Positions 1 through 8,158 of a stretch of 64,000 nt of DNA are shown here, piece by piece. Source of the stretch: Candidatus Poribacteria bacterium (lineage in GTDB: Bacteria > Poribacteria > WGA-4E > WGA-3G); assembly GCA_958295815.1 (NCBI GenBank), contig OY282374.1, forward strand, positions 1,508,856 to 1,572,855. The letters are read 5' to 3'. The position numbers and the translations under genes were made by a program. The notes below the pieces were generated by a model. That model had not been told where the DNA came from. It searched no databases and worked only from the letters and a program-made list of their open reading frames with translations. Position 1 is the stretch's first letter; each line of letters starts with the position of its first letter.

Positions 1-25
1 TTGTGCCGTTACAAGGACAATCTAT

Positions 26-478
26 ATGCTAATCGCAGATGTAAACGAAATGGAAGGGCGAACCTATCCCGCCCGTAGACGCACCAAAAATCTCGTCGGT
101 GGTGCATCCCCTATCCAGATAAACGAATTCTGCATGGGATTCGTTGTTTTAGACCCGAACGGTGGTCAAGTGCCGTGGCACAACCACGAACAAGAAGAAA
201 TTTACTTCATCGTTGAAGGCGAAGGCGAAATGTGCCTCGGTGAAGAGCGTCAAACCCTCTCCGCGGGGCAGACGGTATTTATCCCCTCATGGGTTTTCCA
301 CCAGTTAACTAACACTGGCGATGCCCCTATGCACATGGTCTACTGTTATGGACCTGCAGGCGATGTGGCGCATTGGAAACAGGAACTCGCTGGCACACTC
401 CCGAAAGCTGGCGTCGAAGCACCACCACTCCCTGAAGGCGCAGCCCCCCAATGTACTGAACCGGCAGAGGATTCGTAG
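26..478 (+). CDS. Small single-domain cupin protein
   Basis: A 150-residue cupin that probably binds one metal ion in a beta-barrel; the substrate is unknown. Cupin motif 1 supplies His52, His54 and Glu58, and motif 2 supplies Pro87, His92 and Asn96, so the usual three-His/one-Glu metal site is complete. The ATG at 26 has an AAGGA about 8 bases upstream. No stop precedes it within the window, so a longer start off the left edge cannot be excluded. It lies 98 bases before a Gfo/Idh/MocA oxidoreductase, a common pairing with sugar or polyol catabolism genes, but a palindrome sits between them and co-transcription is not certain. Confidence 0.85.
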   Translation: MLIADVNEMEGRTYPARRRTKNLVGGASPIQINEFCMGFVVLDPNGGQVPWHNHEQEEIYFIVEGEGEMCLGEERQTLSAGQTVFIPSWVFHQLTNTGDAPMHMVYCYGPAGDVAHWKQELAGTLPKAGVEAPPLPEGAAPQCTEPAEDS

Positions 479-496
479 GCTTTTCACGCCTCGGTA

Positions 497-517
497 GGTG
501 CGGTTTTCAACCGCACC
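497..517. repeat. Intergenic palindrome, GGTT-core family
   Basis: GGTGCGGTT (497-505) and AACCGCACC (509-517) form a perfect 9-bp stem with a 3-base loop. It lies 19 bases past the cupin stop and has no T-run. It belongs to the palindrome family also found at 32112, 41516, 47181, 52200, 54125 and 57019. Confidence 0.75.
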
Positions 518-576
518 AGTTCATCTATTTCAAACCACCCTTAAAACACGAAATCTGTCTGTACGAAGGATTATAC

Positions 577-1746
577 ATGAGCAATCATACCCAGAAAACA
601 CATCGAGTCGGCATCATCATGAACGGTGTCACCGGCCGGATGGGAACGAACCAGCACCTGATCCGATCCCTCTTAGCAATTGCAGAAGATGGCGGCATTC
701 CGATCGATGATGGTGAAGTTATTATGCCCGACCCGTTTCTCGTCGGCAGGAATCCAGCGAAACTGGAGAAACTATCCGAAACCACTGGTGTTGAGAAGTG
801 GAGCACGGATCTCGATGCTGCCCTCGCTGACGATGCTTATACCGTCTATTTTGACGCACAGGTTACGTCACGGCGGGTCGATGCAGTCCAAGCGGCAATA
901 TCGGCTGGCAAGCACATCTATTGTGAGAAACCGACCGCTACCACCACCGCCGACGCTTATAGCCTCTATGAACAGGCAGCAAAAGCAGGACTCAAAAATG
1001 GCGTCGTTCAGGATAAGCTCTGGCTACCCGGGATTCAGAAACTGAAACGTCTGATAGATGCTGACTTTTTCGGGGAGATTATCGCTGTCCGCGGTGAATT
1101 CGGCTATTGGGTCTTCCGAGGCGATGCCATCCCGACCCAACGTCCCTCGTGGAACTATCGAACCGAAGACGGTGGTGGTATTATTCTCGATATGTTCAGC
1201 CACTGGCGGTATGTCATTGACAACCTTTTCGGGGCAGTCAAATCCGTTTCTTGTATTGCTGCCACGCATCTCCCGCAACGGTGGGATGAAGAGGGTAAAC
1301 CTTACGCGTCTACGGCTGAAGATGCTGCTTATGCGACCTTTGAATTAGAGAACGGCATCATTGCTCATTTTAACTCGTCTTGGGCAGTCAGAGTCCGTCG
1401 TGATGATCTCTTGACGATACACGTAGACGGTTTAAATGGGTCCGCTGTGGTAGGCTTGAGAGATTGTTGGATCCAACCGCTCTCCGGTACCCCGCGTCCT
1501 GTCTGGAATCCCGACATCGAACAACCGATAAAATTCTTTGATGGATGGCTTAAAGTCCCGGAGCAGGAAGACTATGAGAACGCATTTAGAGCGCAGTGGG
1601 AACTTTTCCTCCGACATGTAGTTGCCGATGAACCTTTCCCGTGGACGCTCCTCGCAGGTGCGAAGGGTGTGCAATTGGCGGAGAAGGGCATGGAATCGTG
1701 GAAAACCCGCAAGTGGGTGGAATTGCCTGAGTTGTCGGTCCTATAA
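577..1746 (+). CDS. Gfo/Idh/MocA family NAD(P)-dependent oxidoreductase
   Basis: A 389-residue cytoplasmic dehydrogenase of the Gfo/Idh/MocA family, which oxidises or reduces sugars, inositols and related compounds with NAD(P). The N-terminal Rossmann segment (residues 11-23) is followed by the Glu-Lys-Pro triad at 117-119, which holds the catalytic lysine. A GGGIILDMFSHW stretch ends in Asp205 and His209, matching the family's active-site D-x3-H. An AAGGA lies 8 bases before the ATG. The neighbouring cupin suggests a shared carbohydrate pathway, but the substrate cannot be read from the sequence. Two other family members lie in this window (14615 and 42997), so substrate assignment by neighbourhood is weak. 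Confidence 0.88.
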   Translation: MSNHTQKTHRVGIIMNGVTGRMGTNQHLIRSLLAIAEDGGIPIDDGEVIMPDPFLVGRNPAKLEKLSETTGVEKWSTDLDAALADDAYTVYFDAQVTSRRVDAVQAAISAGKHIYCEKPTATTTADAYSLYEQAAKAGLKNGVVQDKLWLPGIQKLKRLIDADFFGEIIAVRGEFGYWVFRGDAIPTQRPSWNYRTEDGGGIILDMFSHWRYVIDNLFGAVKSVSCIAATHLPQRWDEEGKPYASTAEDAAYATFELENGIIAHFNSSWAVRVRRDDLLTIHVDGLNGSAVVGLRDCWIQPLSGTPRPVWNPDIEQPIKFFDGWLKVPEQEDYENAFRAQWELFLRHVVADEPFPWTLLAGAKGVQLAEKGMESWKTRKWVELPELSVL

Positions 1747-1996
1747 AATGTGTTCAGCACACTTGAACGTGTCACGCATTTGACTTGAAGAATCACATCC
1801 CTGCCCGGCCGTTTTATGCGATCCGGCATGAGATCGAACGGCGCGGGGATTTTCAGGTTACTTGGGGTGTTGCGGATGACAGGTATTCCGATACCGTCAG
1901 GATTTTACGGACTGGGTGAATGTTTGCCTTTTTATCTGCTGATTCTCCAGTCTGAGTTCAGTTGGCAATGCCCAAGTTTAGCAGCTGGATGACAAT

Positions 1997-2021
1997 AAAA
2001 AAGGGTTGGTAAAACCAACCC
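1997..2021 (-). terminator. Rho-independent terminator of the STAS gene
   Basis: On the minus strand the 8-bp stem GGGTTGGT/ACCAACCC with a 3-base loop is followed directly by six T residues. It lies 29 bases past the stop of the STAS-domain gene. Confidence 0.9.
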
Positions 2022-2049
2022 CCTTTGAAATTCTACTGAAATTTGGGCT

Positions 2050-2391
2050 CTAAGCGGATAGTGCCGATAATGCGGCGTCCTCGCTCTTGAAATGTTCAAA
2101 CCGATTTACCAGCCAATTCAGAGCAACCAAGTTTTTGATATGTTTGCCAACATTGATGACCCCAATACGGCCTTTCTTTCCAGATGCTGCGACTCGTGCC
2201 TCCATCAGGGCACTGAGTCCTGAACTGTCGATTCTATTGACGTTCTCGAAGTTGATGAGAATACGGGGTGTATCGGAAAACATGATTTGCGGTGAGATTG
2301 TTGCCCGTAACTTTGATACTGCGGATCCGGTTATCTTTCCATTGGGTTCCAAAATTGTGATGCCGTCTTGCTTACGAATTTGCGTTGCCAT
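2050..2391 (-). CDS. STAS-domain protein (anti-sigma factor antagonist-like)
   Basis: A single STAS domain of 113 residues, the fold of SpoIIAA/RsbV anti-anti-sigma factors that switch partner binding by serine phosphorylation. The phosphoacceptor region reads RIDSSGLSAL, with Ser56/Ser57 in the expected place. I start it at 2391 because a GAAGGAG lies 7-8 bases upstream. An ATG at 2412 would add seven residues but has no comparable site. No kinase or phosphatase partner is adjacent, so the regulated sigma factor is unknown. The ECF factor genes at 10268 and 40885 are the only sigma genes in the window, and no link to them is visible. A strong terminator ends the gene. Confidence 0.85.
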   Translation of the reverse strand: MATQIRKQDGITILEPNGKITGSAVSKLRATISPQIMFSDTPRILINFENVNRIDSSGLSALMEARVAASGKKGRIGVINVGKHIKNLVALNWLVNRFEHFKSEDAALSALSA

Positions 2392-2939
2392 GATTTTTTC
2401 TCCTTCTTTCATTCCTAATTGCTGAAACTCTTATTTTTACTATTCAAGCGTTGAATTCTCTTATTTGTTATTTTAGTCAGATGTCGTTCGAGAAAGGTTC
2501 GTTTTTTTTCAATTGACTATAGGAACGTACGTTCGATGTAGGAACCGTCTCAACCTACCGCGCCTCATTAAGTACCTCCCTACATCCAGTTAAACCCTGG
2601 ACTTATACCTTCATACAGCTCAACAAAATCTAACCTGTTGACCCAATCCAGCTACACGATATAAAAAGCCATCAAAGAGGTGTTCCGACTGTAGGAGCGA
2701 TCTCCGGGTCGCGACTCGCATGTCATAATTTTAGACTTGACAGTCCACTGGGATGTACAGCAAAATGATGTACTATTGATATAACACGCCGATAGATAGC
2801 ACCAGACGGACTGAGTCCGAATCTCGGATGCCTTCTCCAGTGATTTATCAAAGGCAGACGCAAGTCAGGAAGGTACATCCCGAGTTTAAATCGGTAGCCA
2901 CGATAACGATTTTTCATCAATCTTCGGGCATTGCCAACA
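2392..2939. other. Intergenic stretch without a supported gene
   Basis: No convincing coding region in 548 bases. It holds a 12-bp perfect palindrome, GAACGTACGTTC (2523-2534), about 130 bases upstream of the STAS start. It also has a short hairpin-forming stretch near 2690-2715 (GCGATCTCCGGGTCGC) resembling intergenic repeats. A 79-codon minus-strand frame overlaps the LamG gene end and is judged spurious. Confidence 0.5.
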
Positions 2940-3716
2940 TCAATTCTGAGTCTTGAGCGCACCCCAAGTTACCGCCAGTTTTCCGGTGGGTTCAATTGCC
3001 AACGCCAACGTATGTAATCTCCTCACGTCGGTATCACTTAACGCCCCTTCAAAAATGGCAACTTCGTCAATGCCACCGGCGTACCAGATACCGCCCAAGT
3101 GCTGTGTGTAGGCGATTGTCGGCTTGTGCGCGGCACCGTAAGCGATGCTGATTGGATCAGGTGCCGGAGTAGTCTTTTTTAGCTCGCCGTCCAGGTACAT
3201 TCGGACGGATTTTTTGTTTTCAACAACCCCAACGACATGATGCCACTCGCCATCAGTGGGAAACGGCACATAAGCCGAGGGCCAATGCTTTGCAGCGTTT
3301 GCTGTGTCCGCACGAATCCAGATGCCAACATTATTGTTATCGAGTAGTTGAATACCGTAGTTGTATTTGTCATAGATGGGATTTCGTGTGCCAAGGGTCG
3401 GTTTAATAATCGCCTCCATCGTCACAGAAGGGAAGAAGATGTCATCACCCATTCGTATTAAATCAACAACACCGTCAAAATCGAGGGCTTCACTGCGAAA
3501 TCCGTCGATTTGACGGGGTTTGCCGGTAATGGTTCCGGTGTTCTTCCCGAAAACATCTTCAACGTCTTTCGCCTGAACGGTGCCTTTGTCAAAAGTCCAA
3601 AGTGCTACAAGCCCCATTTTCACTCTTGCGTCCTCGGCTTCTGCGGACTGAATCACCGTAATAGAAATTACGAAACAGACTAAAAGCAGAACAAAAAGAG
3701 ACAATTTCGTTTTCAT
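2940..3716 (-). CDS. Secreted LamG/concanavalin-like domain protein
   Basis: 258 residues: a hydrophobic signal peptide (about residues 1-27, ending in an SAEA-type site), then one LamG-like jelly-roll domain from roughly 35 to 235. Such domains bind glycans or act as adhesive modules outside the cytoplasm. The end of the domain shows GGIDEVAIFEGAL, typical of the family. The C-terminal tail (PTGKLAVTWGALK) resembles that of the LamG protein at 46399 (PGDKLTTTWAWVK), so the two are probably related. A plausible minus-strand promoter lies about 55 bases upstream. The ligand is unknown. Confidence 0.8.
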   Translation of the reverse strand: MKTKLSLFVLLLVCFVISITVIQSAEAEDARVKMGLVALWTFDKGTVQAKDVEDVFGKNTGTITGKPRQIDGFRSEALDFDGVVDLIRMGDDIFFPSVTMEAIIKPTLGTRNPIYDKYNYGIQLLDNNNVGIWIRADTANAAKHWPSAYVPFPTDGEWHHVVGVVENKKSVRMYLDGELKKTTPAPDPISIAYGAAHKPTIAYTQHLGGIWYAGGIDEVAIFEGALSDTDVRRLHTLALAIEPTGKLAVTWGALKTQN

Positions 3717-3769
3717 CTTATCTTCGGGCTGGAGACCCCTGCCTTTAGGTCGAGGAGAAAAGCCCGCCT

Positions 3770-3799
3770 CCTATATTTTCGCTTGACAAAAAGTGTCAA
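3770..3799 (-). promoter_or_regulatory. Predicted sigma-70 promoter of the LamG gene
   Basis: On the minus strand TTGACA (3799-3794), an 18-base spacer and TATAGG (3775-3770). The -35 is one arm of an inverted repeat, TTGACA-n5-TGTCAA, at 3783-3799. Confidence 0.45.
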
Positions 3800-3847
3800 A
3801 CCCGGTTTTCGGACGGACGGGGATTCTGCAACATAGTGGCAAAATCG

Positions 3848-3876
3848 TTACTATAAATCCAGACATTTCGTATAAT
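3848..3876 (+). promoter_or_regulatory. Predicted sigma-70 promoter of the ankyrin gene
   Basis: TTACTA (3848-3853), 17-base spacer, TATAAT (3871-3876), 50 bases upstream of the ankyrin ATG. The -10 is perfect and the -35 is weak. Confidence 0.55.
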
Positions 3877-3926
3877 TCTAAGTACTTTAAGAAACGTGTC
3901 AAGTATTATCAACACAAGGAGATAAA

Positions 3927-4739
3927 ATGAACCAAAAACTCATTGAACGCTGGCAGGAAGAATTTGAAACGGCAGATGTAGAGACTGTTCAACGAATGCT
4001 TACTGAAGCACCAGAACTCGTAAACGTGCAGGTAAATCGGGTATCGCCGCTCCTTAATGCGACTGTTAGGATCAAAGATCTTGATAAAGTCAAGGCACTC
4101 GTAGAGGCAGGTGCGGATGTAAACAACAATGACCTCGGTACGCATTGGCCAAGCAAAGATTACGAGATTAATCGGTATCTCATTAGTCAGGGAACTGAAG
4201 TAAATCAGCCTTCCTATCTTGGGTTTCATGCCGTAGGGGTTGCCAACTTCGATTCCTTTTTGCTCATGGTGGAAAATGGGTTGGATCCTAATTTCGCATG
4301 GCCCTACAACGGCGAAACCTTACTCCATGTGCAATCCCGCCACGATGACGATACGCATCTCGCACAAGCCTATATCCTGATTAAAGCAGGCGCGGACGTC
4401 AATGCACAAGCCCTGAGTGGACTTGATGACGAACCCATCATGGATAACGAGCATTTCATTGAATACGGCAAGGAGACACCGCTCCATTTTGCCGCCCGGT
4501 TGGGTAATCTACGGATGATTCGGCTCCTGTTAGACCACGGTGCCAATCCATCTCTGAAAACGGTCAGTCGAATGTGTCACCCAAAACAGTTCACCGAATG
4601 GACAGATGAGGTCACATCACTGGTCTGGCCCCTACGTGAATTCAAGAGAGTTGTGTTTCAACCCTATGAGGGCGAGACACCTCTCGACATGGCGTTGCGT
4701 GAGGACAACGAAGAAATTGTCAACACACTCAAGCGATAA
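3927..4739 (+). CDS. Ankyrin-repeat protein
   Basis: 270 residues with several ankyrin repeats and no signal peptide, so probably a cytoplasmic protein-binding scaffold. Clear repeat units include the ones containing TPLHFAARLGN followed by IRLLLDHGANP (around residues 186-212), AYILIKAGADVNAQ (around 150) and ALVEAGADVNNND (around 60). The last unit ends ETPLDMALREDNEEIVNTL. Repeats in the middle are degenerate. A strong AAGGAG lies 7 bases before the ATG, with a promoter at 3848-3876. The partner protein is unknown, and no adjacent effector or phage gene gives a lead. Confidence 0.85.
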   Translation: MNQKLIERWQEEFETADVETVQRMLTEAPELVNVQVNRVSPLLNATVRIKDLDKVKALVEAGADVNNNDLGTHWPSKDYEINRYLISQGTEVNQPSYLGFHAVGVANFDSFLLMVENGLDPNFAWPYNGETLLHVQSRHDDDTHLAQAYILIKAGADVNAQALSGLDDEPIMDNEHFIEYGKETPLHFAARLGNLRMIRLLLDHGANPSLKTVSRMCHPKQFTEWTDEVTSLVWPLREFKRVVFQPYEGETPLDMALREDNEEIVNTLKR

Positions 4740-4899
4740 TTGATAATTAATCCATGGAATCTATGTTAATCCTCTATCCGATTGGGTGCCGTGTTGGCGG
4801 AGGTGTTCGGTGATTTTCGTCCTGCAGATATTTACAAGGCACACCTTCCTGGAATCTTAGCGGATCCCTTCTCATTTTGAAATCATACACGAATTTAAT

Positions 4900-4928
4900 T
4901 TGACATATAAACCAAAATTCTGTAGAAT
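4900..4928 (+). promoter_or_regulatory. Near-consensus sigma-70 promoter in AT-rich patch
   Basis: TTGACA (4900-4905), 17-base spacer, TAGAAT (4923-4928). The expected start point, near 4935, coincides with the left arm of a long AT-rich inverted repeat. Confidence 0.6.
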
Positions 4929-4934
4929 TGTCCA

Positions 4935-4984
4935 TATTAAGACAATATAATAATAAAAAAACAAATTTTTTGTTTGTCTTAATA
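4935..4984 (+). promoter_or_regulatory. AT-rich 11-bp inverted repeat at the predicted transcript start
   Basis: TATTAAGACAA (4935-4945) and TTGTCTTAATA (4974-4984) are exact complements. Inside them AAACAAA-TTT-TTTGTTT makes a second stem. Seven T residues follow at about 4988, so the structure could stabilise the 5' end, attenuate transcription, or end a very short RNA. Confidence 0.5.
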
Positions 4985-5074
4985 AGGTTTTTTTGGGGTT
5001 GGATCAGCATTTTCGCTTAGGTAGCAACCTGATATCAATCGTAATTTTCAGATTTTGATTCTCCATGAGGTCAA

Positions 5075-5149
5075 ATGGCGTGGGGTTTTCTCGTCTCATG
5101 GGCGTTGTCGATGGTGGCTATTCTGATTGCAGAGAAGGGAGTATTGTAG
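5075..5149 (+). CDS. Possible 24-residue hydrophobic peptide
   Basis: An ATG-started 25-codon frame encodes a peptide beginning MAWGFLVSWALS and ending LIAEKGVL, enough to span a membrane once. A GAGG lies only about 4 bases upstream, closer than ideal. It sits between the promoter/hairpin at 4900-4984 and the orphan gene at 5269. It may be a small membrane peptide, or chance. Confidence 0.2.
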   Translation: MAWGFLVSWALSMVAILIAEKGVL

Positions 5150-5268
5150 GGAGGGATTGCCTCAGATATGCAAAGAAATTGTTGTCGACTTTGACATTGA
5201 AGTACTTGTGGGCATTAGATGTGCCTCTAATCTACTCTCAATATAATTTGGCTGGGAGGGCTATTATA

Positions 5269-5592
5269 ATGAGAAAAAATACAAATATCATTATTCAAAA
5301 TGGCACATCAATAAACTCTAATGATGGCTGGATATATGGTATAGACGCGAATGATTCATATTTTAAATCGGTATTTCATGTATATCTTACTGCTATGAAA
5401 AAGGTTATCCATACAGATGGTTCATTTGACATTACAGATAAAGTTATCATCTTAGACCTAAAAATGAATGCGAACGACTGTTCCTCGGTAATCAATGAAC
5501 TCATCGATAAAGTATGTAGCGCATTACAGAGTCTCTTGGCGGCTATTGAACGAGGAGATAGAGTTTGGGATGCTGCGGACCACGATGGGTGA
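5269..5592 (+). CDS. Orphan 107-residue protein of unknown function
   Basis: I do not recognise this protein. I start it at the ATG at 5269 because a GGGAGGG lies about 8 bases upstream. The same frame runs open back to 5065, but the upstream part has no such site and reads poorly. It is soluble-looking, without signal peptide or membrane segment. The C-terminal third (INELIDKVCSALQSLLAAIE) looks like an amphipathic helix. Base composition is clearly more AT-rich than the flanking genes, which hints at recent acquisition. It stands alone between the ankyrin gene and the convergent ABC exporter. Confidence 0.5.
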   Translation: MRKNTNIIIQNGTSINSNDGWIYGIDANDSYFKSVFHVYLTAMKKVIHTDGSFDITDKVIILDLKMNANDCSSVINELIDKVCSALQSLLAAIERGDRVWDAADHDG

Positions 5593-5897
5593 AAAAAACA
5601 ATGAAGATTCCCTTCTCTCGAAGAACGGCTTACGAGGTTCCCCTGAAAAGCATTTTTTCGATACCTGTGTAGGTTACGCGCTACGTCACCATGGCACACC
5701 GATGTTTTCTATCTCGACTTACCGTCCTTAACCTTTCAATCACACCCCTGAAAACATGTGGATTGCTTTCGTTCCGCACGTCCCACAAGTCCCTGAATAC
5801 GACTATTGATGCACCCCATACACCACTTATGTCGCAATTCTTGGAAAATGTCCGTGCTCTGAGATTATGGGTTTCGGGCAGTTTAATTGAAGAAGAT
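5593..5897. other. Intergenic stretch, nothing recognised
   Basis: 305 bases between convergent genes. Short open frames on both strands show no recognisable protein sequence, and no clear hairpin plus T-run was found. Confidence 0.4.
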
Positions 5898-7775
5898 TCA
5901 AACATCTTCATCATAGTAATGTTTTGCTTGTGTGGTAAAAAGCTTTGCATACATGCCGTCTCGCGCAAGCAATTCCTCATGACTTCCCTGCTCAAGACAC
6001 TGCCCATCCTCAAGAACAATAATCCGATCTGCCATTCGGACGGTTGAAAAGCGGTGTGAGATGATGATACTCGTTTTGTTCTGTGTTAAACGAGCAAACC
6101 TTTCAAAAAGTTCGTATTCAGCCAACGGATCCAGTGCGGCTGTCGGCTCATCAAGGATAAGTATCTGGGCATCGCGGAAGAAAGCACGTGCCAATCCAAG
6201 CTTTTGCCATTCACCCCCTGATAGGTCAACGCCATCCTCTAAGGTTCGACCCAGCACTGTATCAAATTGTTTAGGAAGCCTTTGGATTAAATACCTTGCA
6301 CCACTATTTTCCGCTGCTTGTTCCATACGTTTTGTATTATCGGAATGCTTTATTTCGCCAAAAGTAATATTATCTCGGATTGTCAATTGATACCGTAGAA
6401 AATCCTGAAACACAATGCTCATCTGTTGTCGTAGCTGAATCAAATCGTACTCGACTAAGTTGTGTCCATTCATCAGGATTTCGCCCTCCGTTGGATCATA
6501 AAATCGAGCGAGGAGCTTAACAAGCGTTGTTTTACCGGCACCATTTCTGCCAACCAGAGCCATTGTTTCACCATGGCGAATTCTAAAAGTGACATTTCTC
6601 AAGACGTATCGATCTTGTCCAGGATACTTAAAAGAAACATTCCTAAATTCAATATCTTTTTTGCTGGATTTGTTGGATAGCGTAAGGAGTGGCTTCTTTG
6701 AACGCTTTAGGGCACCTTCCACATTTTGCGGGTGAAGATCGAGAAAAGCAAATAGGTTCGTAATAAAAAGAGTGTTTTCGTAACCTTGCACGACAGAGCG
6801 CAATATACCATCGAACCGCTGCTGACAATTGTTTACTGCTTGGAAAAAAAGCGTAATATCCCCAATGGTTATATGTCCATAAAGTGCCCTGATAATAATA
6901 TAAGCCCACACCCCTACACCCACGACATTTGAGAAGGTTGAAAGCAACCAATCGACCCGTGTCTCAGAGACAGTCATCTTTTCATGTATTTTAATGTATT
7001 CTTCCTTGTATTGCGTATAACGGCTATATAGATGGTCAAAAAGTCCGAAGATTCGGATTTCCTTTATACTCTCGCGTGAGGTAACCAGATTCTGAAAATA
7101 CTCTACGATACGCCTCATAGTTGTATAAGCCATATGCGCGAGAAAACGTCGTTTCACATGCCATCTCATGAAAGCGAACGATACAATGGGAACTACCCCA
7201 ATTGCCACAGCAGCGAGAACATGTAGGCGAGTAAGGATTAGGATCATAGCGATCAAAGTCAGCGCATCCCGAAGGATTGCTACGAGGTGCCAAACCACAT
7301 TAGCCGGTCGCCACCCAGCATCCTGTGCCGCATTCGTGAGCATATTGTGGAACTTAGGATCTTCAAAAAACGCATAATCTAAGGTGGCTGTCTTTTTAAG
7401 TATGAGTTGCTGAATGTAATATTCTACACGTCTTGCGACAATATCGCGGAACAGGGTGTTCAGTGCCCGAAGCGCTGCACTGATTGCCATCACCCCTAAA
7501 TAGAACCCCAAAAGCCATATAATTCTACTTAGGTCAACTGCACCGCCAGCCTGATTAACCTCAATCCCCGTGACAGCATGGTCAATTATCACCTTCAGTA
7601 ACCAAACTTGAACAGGCGGAACCAGACCCTCGAAAATTGCTGTTATCAAACACCCAAGGAAAGTATACGGACTTGCTTTCCAGACTAAGGCAGCAGTCCG
7701 TGGATAGAGGGATATTACAGCGCGAAAGTTTAAAAGTGTCTCCTTAAGGGAACTGGTCTCTTTCTCATTCGTCAT
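5898..7775 (-). CDS. ABC transporter, fused permease and ATPase (exporter type)
   Basis: A 625-residue half-transporter that would dimerise in the inner membrane and export a substrate with ATP. The N-terminal half (about 35-335) carries the transmembrane helices of a type-I exporter. The C-terminal half is the ATPase: Walker A LVGRNGAGKTT (408-417), signature LSGGEWQ (518-524), Walker B ILILDEP (538-544) and the H-loop His574. The signature glutamate in place of the usual glutamine (GGEWQ) is seen in a subset of this family. The substrate may be a lipid, peptide or drug. It is a single-gene unit with a predicted promoter about 240 bases upstream. Confidence 0.92.
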   Translation of the reverse strand: MTNEKETSSLKETLLNFRAVISLYPRTAALVWKASPYTFLGCLITAIFEGLVPPVQVWLLKVIIDHAVTGIEVNQAGGAVDLSRIIWLLGFYLGVMAISAALRALNTLFRDIVARRVEYYIQQLILKKTATLDYAFFEDPKFHNMLTNAAQDAGWRPANVVWHLVAILRDALTLIAMILILTRLHVLAAVAIGVVPIVSFAFMRWHVKRRFLAHMAYTTMRRIVEYFQNLVTSRESIKEIRIFGLFDHLYSRYTQYKEEYIKIHEKMTVSETRVDWLLSTFSNVVGVGVWAYIIIRALYGHITIGDITLFFQAVNNCQQRFDGILRSVVQGYENTLFITNLFAFLDLHPQNVEGALKRSKKPLLTLSNKSSKKDIEFRNVSFKYPGQDRYVLRNVTFRIRHGETMALVGRNGAGKTTLVKLLARFYDPTEGEILMNGHNLVEYDLIQLRQQMSIVFQDFLRYQLTIRDNITFGEIKHSDNTKRMEQAAENSGARYLIQRLPKQFDTVLGRTLEDGVDLSGGEWQKLGLARAFFRDAQILILDEPTAALDPLAEYELFERFARLTQNKTSIIISHRFSTVRMADRIIVLEDGQCLEQGSHEELLARDGMYAKLFTTQAKHYYDEDV

Positions 7776-8012
7776 ATCAGTACCTATTCATCAAGAGGTC
7801 GAGCAAACGCAGCAGGAGAAGGCGTTAGCAGCCCTTGAATGCGGGTTATTTTCCAGCGCGGCAAATCTCGTGATGAATTTTATTTAAATCAGGGCTTTTC
7901 AGGTTCTCTATACGGAGTTGTTGTGTTTGCAGTTTCTATGGTAACAGGTGGGCAATTGATCAAAAAGTCGCAGATGCAACGGATCAGTGCATAGCGTTTA
8001 TTTTCTCCGTTA

Positions 8013-8042
8013 AGTATACGCGAAATTCCGAAAAAATGCCAA
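8013..8042 (-). promoter_or_regulatory. Predicted sigma-70 promoter of the ABC exporter
   Basis: On the minus strand TTGGCA (8042-8037), 18-base spacer, TATACT (8018-8013). This implies a leader of about 230 bases. Confidence 0.45.
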
Positions 8043-8123
8043 GTTTTTTATCACTGTTGTTTCCGCGATGATTAACCCCACCATTCACGTAATTCCGCGT
8101 AATCCGAGATTCAGACAAAGGCG

Positions 8124-8152
8124 TTGCGTTTTCCTGGAAGATACTGTATAAT
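8124..8152 (+). promoter_or_regulatory. Sigma-70 promoter of rtcB, probably giving a leaderless mRNA
   Basis: TTGCGT (8124-8129), 17-base spacer, TATAAT (8147-8152). The rtcB ATG begins at 8159, seven bases after the -10 hexamer, which is where transcription should start. No ribosome binding site lies between. Confidence 0.7.
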
Positions 8153-8158
8153 AAGCGT

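Larger units (their letters stand above)
7776..8158. other. Divergent promoter region between ABC exporter and rtcB
   Basis: 383 bases between divergent genes with no open frame of note. It holds one predicted promoter per strand (8013-8042 minus, 8124-8152 plus). Confidence 0.5.

Noticed and set aside
2723..2962. 79-codon minus-strand frame between the STAS and LamG genes
   Set aside because: It overlaps the LamG gene end, has no ribosome binding site, and the product, rich in Arg and Pro, resembles no protein.
5065..5268. N-terminal extension of the orphan gene at 5269
   Set aside because: No ribosome binding site and poor protein-like sequence. A GGGAGGG stands right before the ATG at 5269.
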